The notes beneath the pieces were generated by a model. That model saw only the letters and a program-made list of their open reading frames with translations, had not been told where the DNA came from and made no database searches. This document shows, one piece after another, positions 1 to 6,473 of a stretch of DNA of 13,272 bases (its first letter is position 1; each line of letters opens with the position of its first letter). Both the position numbers and the translations under genes were made by a program. The stretch spans positions 1 to 13,272 of the forward strand of contig SFJA01000052.1 of NCBI GenBank assembly GCA_004556005.1. Reading direction: 5' to 3'. This stretch comes from Bacteroidales bacterium (lineage in GTDB: Bacteria; Bacteroidota; Bacteroidia; Bacteroidales; UBA932).

Positions 1-717
1 CATAATATCCTTTATGTATGTTTCCTTCTTTTCCGGCGGGAACGCAGCAATCTGTGTCGCAGTCATAAGAGCCGACAGTTCAGGCTCTTCCGGCCACATT
101 GGCGCATCCTTCAGCTCCGATGCGTGCTTGAACCAGTAGAATAACCTGTCCTTCACCGTCACGCACTCCTCAGCCCTCTTCGTGAAGCGTCCCAACTCCG
201 CGAAGATAATGAAAAATGTTGAATCCAGCCTTTCTCCCGTGCTCATTTCCGCAATGTGATACCTCGAAATGATATTGTCCGTATCCCAATACTCCTCGTC
301 CTCGTGGGGGACCTGCTCCTCCAGAAAGGCAATTTCGAACACCGGATGACGTTCTTCGTATCCCTGACCCCTCTGCAACTGGGAATGATACTGACCTGAA
401 GCGTAATAAACGCAGCGCTTGCCGAATTCGCTGTCAATCTTCCGCTGCACCTCTATGCTGAAAATGTTGCCCTCGCTGTCTTTGCACACAAGGTCAAGAA
501 TCGTCTTCTTGCCGAAGATGCTTTCCGGGGTCTGCTCGCGGTCCCGGTATTCCACTATGTCGCTCACGCGCACAAATTCCGGCAGAACGATGTTCAAAAG
601 ATTGATAAGCAATGCCTTATTGGCGGGATTGGCATAGACAAGCTTGAATCCGGCATCTGATAGAAGGTCCACGAATACCAGATCTTCCGGATCCGGAACT
701 GGCTGATAGTTTTTCAT
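1..717 (-). CDS. Rpn/PD-(D/E)XK nuclease family (putative transposase), 3' end beyond window
   Basis: An open frame starts at ATG 717 and runs off the left edge, giving 239 residues without a stop. Residues about 12-130 resemble the Rpn-like family annotated as 'PD-(D/E)XK nuclease family transposase' or 'recombination-promoting nuclease', abundant in Bacteroidetes. Visible features are FKLVYANPANKALL (24-37), the putative nuclease core with D75 in ILDLVCKD and E89-V90-Q91 in FSIEVQ, and the aromatic stretch RCVYYASGQY (101-110). Family members are usually near 300 residues, so perhaps 50 or more C-terminal residues are missing. Known relatives are DNA endonucleases that can promote RecA-independent recombination; many are multicopy and their cellular role is unclear. 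It follows the tRNA terminator and probably has its own promoter. The family call is firm; activity is inferred. Confidence 0.85.
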   Translation of the reverse strand, partial: MKNYQPVPDPEDLVFVDLLSDAGFKLVYANPANKALLINLLNIVLPEFVRVSDIVEYRDREQTPESIFGKKTILDLVCKDSEGNIFSIEVQRKIDSEFGKRCVYYASGQYHSQLQRGQGYEERHPVFEIAFLEEQVPHEDEEYWDTDNIISRYHIAEMSTGERLDSTFFIIFAELGRFTKRAEECVTVKDRLFYWFKHASELKDAPMWPEEPELSALMTATQIAAFPPEKKETYIKDIM

Positions 718-780
718 GATGAAAGAAGTTTAGTTTAAGGTTGTAACAATGTTCGCAGCGGCAATCACTATTGCCGGAAG

Positions 781-808
781 CAAAGGTATATTGCACGGCG
801 CAAAGATA
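781..808 (-). promoter_or_regulatory. Two possible -7 boxes upstream of the Rpn-family gene
   Basis: Reading leftward, TATCTTTG (808-801) and TACCTTTG (788-781) both match the Bacteroidetes -7 element TAnnTTTG. Neither has an exact TTG at the -33 position; the first has a TTTTAC stretch at a roughly suitable distance. Either would give a leader of about 60-90 nt before ATG 717. Which one is used, if any, cannot be decided from the sequence. Confidence 0.35.
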
Positions 809-920
809 AAAGGACGGGTTATTAAGATTCGTAAAATTAAAACTTTCACCGAGCGTTTTTATGTCCTGCACACACGTCCGTGCGTATACCTATCCTGCGG
901 CTTCCGGCAACTTGAGCACA

Positions 921-954
921 TAAAACGAAAAAGCCACCGCTGATGCGGTGGCTT
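921..954 (-). terminator. Intrinsic terminator after the CAT tRNA (end of the str transcript)
   Basis: A perfect 10-bp stem (931-940 pairs with 945-954) with a TGAT loop on the plus strand is followed, in the leftward direction, by a T-rich run (TTTTTCGTTTTA). It begins 4 nt past the tRNA 3' end. It would end any transcript running through rpsJ and the tRNA and insulates the Rpn-family gene. Confidence 0.85.
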
Positions 955-957
955 CCG

Positions 958-1031
958 TGGTCCCTGCAGGGCATGATCCTGCGACTCCCTGATTATGAGT
1001 CAGGTGCTCTAACCAACTGAGCTAAGGGACC
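958..1031 (-). tRNA. tRNA with CAT anticodon (Met elongator or Ile2)
   Basis: The sequence folds as a cloverleaf: a 7-bp acceptor stem (GGTCCCT/AGGGACC), a D-arm with AGCTCAGTTGGTTAGAGC, anticodon stem CCTGA/TCAGG around loop CTCATAA (anticodon CAT), and T-stem GCAGG/CCTGC. The discriminator is A and no CCA is encoded. The anticodon alone cannot separate elongator Met from lysidine-modified Ile2; C4-G69 and C5-G68 in the acceptor stem resemble E. coli Ile2. The T-loop reads ATCATGC, so position 54 is A and 58 is T instead of the usual T54 and A58. It lies 31 nt after rpsJ with a terminator just behind it, so co-transcription with the str operon is likely. Confidence 0.93.
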
Positions 1032-1039
1032 TTTATCCA

Positions 1040-1057
1040 GGCGGTCTTAATACCGCC
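1040..1057 (-). other. Hairpin between rpsJ and the tRNA
   Basis: A 6-bp GC-rich stem (GGCGGT/ACCGCC) with a 6-nt loop fills most of the 31-nt gap. It has no T-run, so it is unlikely to terminate. It could mark the processing point between mRNA and tRNA or protect the rpsJ mRNA 3' end; that role is inferred. Confidence 0.45.
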
Positions 1058-1062
1058 CGATA

Positions 1063-1368
1063 TCAGACTTTGATCTCAACTTCCACGCCTGAAGGCAACT
1101 CGAGTTTCATAAGAGCATCAACGGTCTTTGCGTTGGAGTCTTCGATGTCAAGAAGCCTGCGGTATGAATCGAGCTCAAACTGCTCGCGAGACTTCTTGTT
1201 GACGAAGGTGGAGCGGTTGATTGTGAAGATCTTCTTGTTGGTAGGGAGCGGAATAGGTCCGTTCACCTTTGCGCCGGTAGACTTCACTGTGTCAACGATC
1301 CTGGCTGCTGACTTATCAACGAGCATATGATCGAATGACTTGAGTTTAATTCTAATTCTCTGGCTCAT
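1063..1368 (-). CDS. rpsJ: 30S ribosomal protein S10
   Basis: This 101-residue protein matches S10 over its whole, normal length. It begins MSQRIRIKLKSFDHMLVD and contains GAKVNGPIPLPTNKKIFTINRS and, near the C-terminus, LMKLELPSGVEVEIKV. S10 is part of the 30S head and in many bacteria also acts in Nus-dependent antitermination. It starts 25 nt after fusA and is the last protein gene of this str operon; a tRNA and terminator follow where rplC would be expected. The leader has an AT-rich tract and no Shine-Dalgarno sequence, as is usual in Bacteroidetes. Confidence 0.97.
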   Translation of the reverse strand: MSQRIRIKLKSFDHMLVDKSAARIVDTVKSTGAKVNGPIPLPTNKKIFTINRSTFVNKKSREQFELDSYRRLLDIEDSNAKTVDALMKLELPSGVEVEIKV

Positions 1369-1393
1369 TATAATTTGCTTTTATTTTTCTAAA

Positions 1394-3511
1394 CTATTCG
1401 TCGTCAGCTGGTGCTTTGAATCCGCTCTTCTCGATGATGTCCTTGGCCATTGAAGCACTCACCTCAGCATAGTGATGGAAACTCATCGTGCTGGTTGCGC
1501 GTCCTGAAGACAGGGTACGAAGCACGGTAACGTATCCGAACTGCTCTGAGAGAGGAACATAGGCCTTAACGATACGGGCACCGTTTGAGGTGGTATCCAT
1601 CGCGTTGATCTGACCGCGGCGGCGGTTGAGGTCACCGACAATTTCACCCATATACTCTTCTGGAGTGACAACTTCAAGATCCATGATAGGCTCGAGGATA
1701 ACCGGCTTGCACTTGCGGCAGGCGTGGCGGAAAGCCATACGTGCACAAAGCTCGAATGAAAGCTGGTCAGAGTCCACCGGATGGTAAGAACCGTCGAGGA
1801 GAGTAACCTTGAGAGACTGTACCTCGTAGCCTGCAAGGACGCCGTTGGCCATAGCCTGGGTAAATCCTTTTTCTACGCTCGGAACAAACTCCTTAGGCAC
1901 GTTTCCGCCCTTGACCTGGTTGTCGAACTGAAGACCGACAACACCTTCATCAGCAGGACCGATCTCGACAAGAATGTCAGCGAACTTACCACGACCACCG
2001 GTCTGCTTCTTGAACACTTCCTTGTGCTGAACGGTAGCGGTAATAGCTTCCTTGTAGTTGACCTGAGGAGCACCCTGGTTGATCTCGAGGCCGAACTCAC
2101 GGCGGAGACGGTCAACGATGATGTCAAGGTGAAGCTCACCCATACCGCTGATGACGGTCTGGCCTGTATCAGGGTCTGACTTGACTGTGAAGGTAGGGTC
2201 CTCCTCGGCAAGCTTACCGAGAGCGATACCAAGTTTATCAAGGTCTTTCTGGGTCTTAGGCTCCACTGCGATACCGATTACCGGATCCGGGAATTCCATT
2301 GACTCGAGAGCAAAATTCTTTCCTTCAGCGCAAATGGTATCACCGGTACGGAGGTCCTTGAATCCGACTGCTGCGCAGATGTCACCGGCCTCTACCACTT
2401 CGATAGGATTCTGATGGTTGGAGTGCATCTGATACAGACGGGCAACTCTCTCCTTCTTTCCGGTGCGTGAGTTGATCACGTATGAACCGGCAGAAAGTGA
2501 ACCTGAATATGCGCGGACATAAGCGAGACGTCCTACATACGGGTCAGTTGCAATCTTAAATACGAGTCCGCAGAACGGCTCATCAACTGATGGAGCAAGA
2601 TCGATCTCCTTGTCGGTATTGAGGTCAGTAGCCTTGGTAGCACCGATGTCAAGCGGAGAAGGAAGATAACGCATCACGCTGTCAAGAAGGAACTGAACGC
2701 CCTTGTTCTTGAAAGAAGAGCCGCAGCAGGCAGGAACTATCTTCATCTCGATGGTACCCTTGCGGATTGCCGCGATAACCTCTTCTTCGGTAACGGAATC
2801 AGGATCCTCAAAATACTTCTCCATAAGAGCATCATCACACTCGGCAGCAGCCTCGATGAGACGGTCTCTCCAAAGCGCAACGGCATCCTGCATATCCTCA
2901 GGAACGTCAGTAATCTCGTAGTTTACAAGATGATCTGAAGTATCGTAAACGATTGCCTTACGGGCAAGAAGGTCAACAATTCCCTTGAAATTCTCTTCTG
3001 CACCGATAGGGAGGCAGATAGGAACCGCATTTGCACCGAGCTTGGTCTTGATTTCGTCCACGCAAGCGAGGAAGTCAGCACCAACACGGTCCATCTTGTT
3101 GACGTAAGCAATCTTTGGCACGCGATATTTGTCGGCCTGACGCCATACAGTCTCTGACTGCGGCTGTACTCGACCTACTGCGCAGAAAGTGGCTACGGTA
3201 CCGTCGAGAACTCGGAGCGAACGCTCAACCTCGACAGTAAAGTCAACGTGGCCCGGAGTATCGATCAGGTTGATCTGGTAAACCTTGCCGTTGTAGTGCC
3301 AGAATGCGGTGGTGGCAGCTGAAGTGATGGTGATACCACGCTCCTGCTCCTGAACCATCCAGTCCATCGTGGCAGCGCCCTCGTGTACCTCTCCGATCTT
3401 GTGGGTCTTTCCCGTATAGAAGAGGATACGCTCCGACGTAGTGGTCTTGCCGGCATCGATGTGCGCCATGATGCCGATATTTCTTGTGTATGTAAGATCT
3501 CTTTTAGCCAT
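1394..3511 (-). CDS. fusA: Elongation factor G
   Basis: A full-length 705-residue translocase EF-G. It uses GTP hydrolysis to move tRNAs and mRNA on the ribosome and works with RRF in recycling. GTPase motifs are complete: AHIDAGKTT (16-24), RGIT (58-61), DTPGH with catalytic His88 (84-88) and NKMD (138-141). Domain II, the KQTGGRGKFAD region of domain IV and the C-terminal FGYVTVLRTLSSGRA segment follow in order. The position in the str operon, 21 nt after rpsG and 25 nt before rpsJ, supports the canonical housekeeping copy. One oddity is AVGRVQPQSETVW (111-123): the second Gly of the usual GGV(Q/E)PQSETVW loop is Arg114 (codon CGA). Confidence 0.98.
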   Translation of the reverse strand: MAKRDLTYTRNIGIMAHIDAGKTTTSERILFYTGKTHKIGEVHEGAATMDWMVQEQERGITITSAATTAFWHYNGKVYQINLIDTPGHVDFTVEVERSLRVLDGTVATFCAVGRVQPQSETVWRQADKYRVPKIAYVNKMDRVGADFLACVDEIKTKLGANAVPICLPIGAEENFKGIVDLLARKAIVYDTSDHLVNYEITDVPEDMQDAVALWRDRLIEAAAECDDALMEKYFEDPDSVTEEEVIAAIRKGTIEMKIVPACCGSSFKNKGVQFLLDSVMRYLPSPLDIGATKATDLNTDKEIDLAPSVDEPFCGLVFKIATDPYVGRLAYVRAYSGSLSAGSYVINSRTGKKERVARLYQMHSNHQNPIEVVEAGDICAAVGFKDLRTGDTICAEGKNFALESMEFPDPVIGIAVEPKTQKDLDKLGIALGKLAEEDPTFTVKSDPDTGQTVISGMGELHLDIIVDRLRREFGLEINQGAPQVNYKEAITATVQHKEVFKKQTGGRGKFADILVEIGPADEGVVGLQFDNQVKGGNVPKEFVPSVEKGFTQAMANGVLAGYEVQSLKVTLLDGSYHPVDSDQLSFELCARMAFRHACRKCKPVILEPIMDLEVVTPEEYMGEIVGDLNRRRGQINAMDTTSNGARIVKAYVPLSEQFGYVTVLRTLSSGRATSTMSFHHYAEVSASMAKDIIEKSGFKAPADDE

Positions 3512-3532
3512 CTGACTAACTAACCAATTTGA

Positions 3533-4009
3533 CTAGAAACGGAAGTGAGCGAATGCCTTGTTTGCCTCGGCCATTCTGTGCATATCTTCTTTGCGCTTAA
3601 ATGCGCCACCTTCGTTATTGTATGCTGCAACAATCTCAGCACACAGTTTTTCTGCCATAGAGTGGCCGGAACGCTTGCGGGCGAAGGCTATCATATTCTT
3701 CATAGAAAGTGAAACCTTTCTCTCCGGACGCAACTCTGTCGGCACCTGGAAGTTGGCACCACCGATACGGCGTGACTTAACCTCAATCTGAGGGGTCACG
3801 TTCTCGAGTGCCTTTTTCCAAATATCGAGAGGAGCCTTGTCAGAATCTTTCACCTTCTCGCCTACCATGTCAATGGCATCGTAAAAAATAGAATAAGCGA
3901 TACTCTTCTTCCCCTGCAACATAAGATTGTTCACGAAACGGGTAACCTCGACATCGTGATACTTAGGATCAGGAAGTAGAATCCTCTTCTTAGGCTTTGA
4001 TTTTCTCAT
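3533..4009 (-). CDS. rpsG: 30S ribosomal protein S7
   Basis: A 158-residue S7, as expected for Bacteroidetes. It begins MRKSKPKKRILLPDPKYHDVE and contains VTRFVNNLMLQGKKSIA, the RRIGGANFQVPTELRPER segment, and ends in KEDMHRMAEANKAFAHFRF. S7 nucleates assembly of the 30S head by binding 16S rRNA and lies at the E site; in E. coli it also represses its own operon. It lies between rpsL (43 nt upstream) and fusA (21 nt downstream) on the same strand. Nothing is unusual in it. Confidence 0.98.
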   Translation of the reverse strand: MRKSKPKKRILLPDPKYHDVEVTRFVNNLMLQGKKSIAYSIFYDAIDMVGEKVKDSDKAPLDIWKKALENVTPQIEVKSRRIGGANFQVPTELRPERKVSLSMKNMIAFARKRSGHSMAEKLCAEIVAAYNNEGGAFKRKEDMHRMAEANKAFAHFRF

Positions 4010-4052
4010 TGTTTGAAAAAGTTAAATGTAAATAAAACCATCCTTCAGGCAA

Positions 4053-4424
4053 TTACTTCGGCCTCTTGGCGCCGTAGAGTGAACGAGACTGTGTACGTCC
4101 TTCTACACCGGCAGTATCCAAAGCTCCTCTCAGGATGTGGTAACGTACACCCGGAAGGTCCTTTACACGGCCTCCGCGAACGAGCACGATTGAGTGCTCC
4201 TGGAGGTTGTGACCCTCGCCAGGGATGTAGGCATTGACCTCTTTAGCATTGCTGAGGCGCACACGGGCAACCTTACGCATAGCGGAGTTAGGCTTCTTAG
4301 GGGTAGTGGTGTACACCCTGAGGCAAACGCCGCGCTTCTGAGGACAAGCATCCAACGCACGAGATTTTGATTTTACCTCAATAACCTCGCGTCCTTTGCG
4401 AACCAATTGTTGAATTGTTGGCAT
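4053..4424 (-). CDS. rpsL: 30S ribosomal protein S12
   Basis: A 123-residue S12, first gene of the str operon. It begins MPTIQQLVRKGRE and contains TTTPKKPNSAMRKVARVRL and IPGEGHNLQEHSIVLVRGG, and ends AKRPK. S12 shapes decoding at the A site. Lys43 and Lys88, the positions most often changed in streptomycin resistance, are wild type, so no ribosomal resistance allele is seen. Asp89, the site methylthiolated by RimO in E. coli, is present in GRVKDLPG. A consensus promoter lies about 50-80 nt upstream, overlapping the terminator of the preceding gene. Confidence 0.98.
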   Translation of the reverse strand: MPTIQQLVRKGREVIEVKSKSRALDACPQKRGVCLRVYTTTPKKPNSAMRKVARVRLSNAKEVNAYIPGEGHNLQEHSIVLVRGGRVKDLPGVRYHILRGALDTAGVEGRTQSRSLYGAKRPK

Positions 4425-4447
4425 AAATGGTTGTTAAATAATAAATT

Positions 4448-4475
4448 AAAAACAGCCCCAATAGTTTTGGGGCTG
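4448..4475 (-). terminator. Terminator of the lipoprotein gene, within the rpsL leader
   Basis: In the leftward direction a 9-bp perfect stem, CAGCCCCAA/TTGGGGCTG (4475-4467 with 4461-4453), with a 5-nt loop is followed by TTTTT (4452-4448). This is a textbook intrinsic terminator about 46 nt after the stop of the 4522-6171 gene. It ends about 23 nt before ATG of rpsL and abuts the str promoter, whose start point falls inside the 5' arm. Confidence 0.85.
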
Positions 4476-4507
4476 CAAATATAGTGATAATTCACGGAAA
4501 AACAAAA
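4476..4507 (-). promoter_or_regulatory. Promoter of the rpsL-rpsG-fusA-rpsJ operon
   Basis: Reading leftward: TTTG (4506-4503), exactly 19 nt, then TATATTTG (4483-4476). This is a full match to the Bacteroides primary-sigma consensus (TTTG, 19-21 nt, TAnnTTTG). The predicted start is a few bases beyond 4476, around 4468-4473, giving a leader of roughly 45-50 nt before rpsL. Confidence 0.85.
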
Positions 4508-4521
4508 GTCTGACCGGAAAA

Positions 4522-6171
4522 TTACCTTACTGTTGCAAATTCGATATCCTTTGCGGCACGCTCGGCAAGCTTAGGGCACTTGTCGGTAGCAAGCTTAAGG
4601 GCTGCCTTGGCAGCGCTTACGTCACCCTTGCGGGCAGCTACGATAGCCTTGAGGTAGTTGGTGAGGGCGTCATCTCCGGTAAGGGCTGCAGATGCGGCCT
4701 TGAGGTCTCCGTTGAGAATGTTTGCAAGAGCTGCATTGGTGCCGGTGGTGTTCTTGAGCTTGCTTGCAGCAGCTGCATAGTCACCATTATATATATCGAT
4801 GGCTGCAAGATTCTGGGCAGCGGCAGCGTTGCCGGCCTTTGCAAGGAGCTTGGAAGCTGCCTCGTAATCTGAACGGAGCATTGCAGCTACACCGAGAAGG
4901 TTCTGGGCATCTGCGCTGTTCTTGTCCTCGAGACGTGCGAGCGTGCGCTCTGCATTTGCAGGCTCGTTCTTGGCGATGTAGAGGGCTGCAAGATTGTAGA
5001 GAGCCTTCTGGGAGTTGAATTTCTCAGCGGCGAGGTTGTAAAGAAGAACCTTACGGTCAGCATCGGTTGACTGACCGGCCACGCGGAGAAGCGCCGGCTC
5101 GTCAAGCACGTTGATGGCGGTATTTGAAAGTTCTACGAGTTCCTCATCGGTAAAATTCTTAAAGTCGTAATTGGTCACGAAACGGGCACGGCGGAGTTCA
5201 GGGAACACGTTCTTGCTGATTTCGGTGTAAATCTTGGACATATTGCGAATCTCGCTTTCACGCACTGCAGGATCGCTGTACATGGAAAGAACTCGGAGAA
5301 TGAGCTCCTTGTCAGCAATGTCAGAAGCAGAGATTGCCTCCTGGAATCCTTTCCAGTCCTGTCCGATGCTCTTTACCTGAACTTCGTCAGCCTTGGTTCC
5401 GTCCTTGGTAATCTTGCCCCAAGCCTTCTCAGCGGTACCTGCGCGCTTGTCTGAAAGCTCTGCGTTGAGTTTCTCGCCGCCATCAGGTGAAGCGTAAGCG
5501 ATAATCTGAGTTCCGGTAACGGTAACTCTCTCATCAGCGGCAATCTCCTTGAGAGCCTCCTGGAGCTCGAGGATTGACTGTGAGCGGAGCTGGCTATTCT
5601 TTACGACTGAAGAGTTGATATCGTAAAGAATCTGTCCCTCGGTGCTCTTGTGAAGAACAGCCTGATAGCCGTCCTCCATAATATTGTAGCTACCCTTGAG
5701 ATTGACGAGGTTTGCGGTGGTGTTGACGCCTTCGGCAACCTTGATGGCAGGACACTCGACGGTATGCTTGCCGTAGTGAACAACAGGACGAAGCTCAAGG
5801 TACGAACTCTCAACACCCTCGGTGTTGCCGAACACAAACTTTTCCTTTACAACGCCGCCTGCTTTTGGAACGACCTTGTTGTTGGCCTCAACCTTCTCTC
5901 CCTGGAAAGTAACGGTCTTTCCAACGAGCGAGCCACCTTCGTAAACGAGAACAGGAGTTACGTCGAGAGTTGCTTCAGGATAGAAATATCCTTCAGGATA
6001 AGTAACGGTAATTTCAGCCGGAATACGGTCGCCGACAAGCTGAAGAACCTCAGGGTTGCAGTTTACCACGACATTCTCTGCCATAGCCATCTTCTCAGCC
6101 CTTGACTTTGAGCAGGAAGACGAAAACACTACAAGTGCGACAAGCGCAACAGAAGTAAGAATCTTTTTCAT
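4522..6171 (-). CDS. Lipoprotein with OmpA-like and TPR-like regions
   Basis: A 549-residue predicted lipoprotein. MKK, a hydrophobic stretch and Cys20 in VFSSSC form a type II signal peptide with a non-canonical lipobox. Residues about 30-150 look like a beta-rich extracytoplasmic region. Around residues 193-310, YASPDG (226-231) and LNAELSDKRA (235-244) resemble the OmpA C-terminal peptidoglycan-binding fold. From about 350 to the end it is alanine-rich helical repeat (LYNLAALYIAKNEPANAERT, LLGVAAMLRSDYEAA), typical of TPR. Such proteins occur widely in Bacteroidales; a cell-envelope, peptidoglycan-tethering role is an inference and I know no assigned gene name. It has its own promoter and a strong terminator, so it is separate from the str operon. 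Confidence 0.8.
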   Translation of the reverse strand: MKKILTSVALVALVVFSSSCSKSRAEKMAMAENVVVNCNPEVLQLVGDRIPAEITVTYPEGYFYPEATLDVTPVLVYEGGSLVGKTVTFQGEKVEANNKVVPKAGGVVKEKFVFGNTEGVESSYLELRPVVHYGKHTVECPAIKVAEGVNTTANLVNLKGSYNIMEDGYQAVLHKSTEGQILYDINSSVVKNSQLRSQSILELQEALKEIAADERVTVTGTQIIAYASPDGGEKLNAELSDKRAGTAEKAWGKITKDGTKADEVQVKSIGQDWKGFQEAISASDIADKELILRVLSMYSDPAVRESEIRNMSKIYTEISKNVFPELRRARFVTNYDFKNFTDEELVELSNTAINVLDEPALLRVAGQSTDADRKVLLYNLAAEKFNSQKALYNLAALYIAKNEPANAERTLARLEDKNSADAQNLLGVAAMLRSDYEAASKLLAKAGNAAAAQNLAAIDIYNGDYAAAASKLKNTTGTNAALANILNGDLKAASAALTGDDALTNYLKAIVAARKGDVSAAKAALKLATDKCPKLAERAAKDIEFATVR

Positions 6172-6208
6172 AAATATTATGTACTAATTAGCTCTTCAAT
6201 AATTTTAG

Positions 6209-6243
6209 CAAATATACAAACAAAAAATGAGATAATGCATAAA
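6209..6243 (-). promoter_or_regulatory. Promoter of the OmpA/TPR lipoprotein gene
   Basis: Reading leftward, TATATTTG (6216-6209) is a perfect -7 element, with TTTATG (6243-6238) placed 21 nt upstream as an imperfect -33 element. The expected start near 6202 gives a leader of about 30 nt to ATG 6171. Confidence 0.6.
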
Positions 6244-6453
6244 CCGTACCCTCAAGACCGCAAAGACAGAAACAAACTCGCCCACACCGTCAAATTCGGA
6301 TATATTAAAAAGTATTTTAACTTGCTAAGCGAAAGTTAGTAGTTGTTTACCTAATGTATTTCAGCAGCAGGGTCAGAACCAAACAGCTGGAGAGGATGTC
6401 AGGAAGTTCATCGTTGTCAGGCCGGCAGGTAGCAAATAATAAGGAATAATTCT

Positions 6454-6461
6454 TATATTTG
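6454..6461 (+). promoter_or_regulatory. -7 box of the sigma-54 activator/lptE operon
   Basis: TATATTTG matches the Bacteroidetes -7 element exactly and ends 12 nt before ATG 6474. A -33 TTG is not evident. If transcription starts 4-8 nt after the box, the leader would be only about 5-8 nt, so the mRNA could be effectively leaderless. Confidence 0.55.
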
Positions 6462-6473
6462 TAGTTCATACTT

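Larger units (their letters stand above)
6172..6473. other. Divergent intergenic region between the lipoprotein gene and the sigma-54 activator
   Basis: These 302 nt separate divergently transcribed genes. Each end carries a TAnnTTTG box for its gene. In between I see only a small AT palindrome, TTAAAA/TTTTAA at 6305-6320, and no convincing ORF or RNA gene. A minus-strand frame entering from 6347-6772 is a shadow of the activator gene. Confidence 0.6.

Noticed and set aside
749..943. 64-residue plus-strand frame between the Rpn-family gene and the terminator
   Set aside because: It overlaps the upstream promoter region of the Rpn gene and the terminator stem, with no family similarity.
1781..2241. 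Long antisense frames inside fusA
   Set aside because: They are shadows produced by the codon bias of a highly expressed gene; the EF-G reading covers the region completely.
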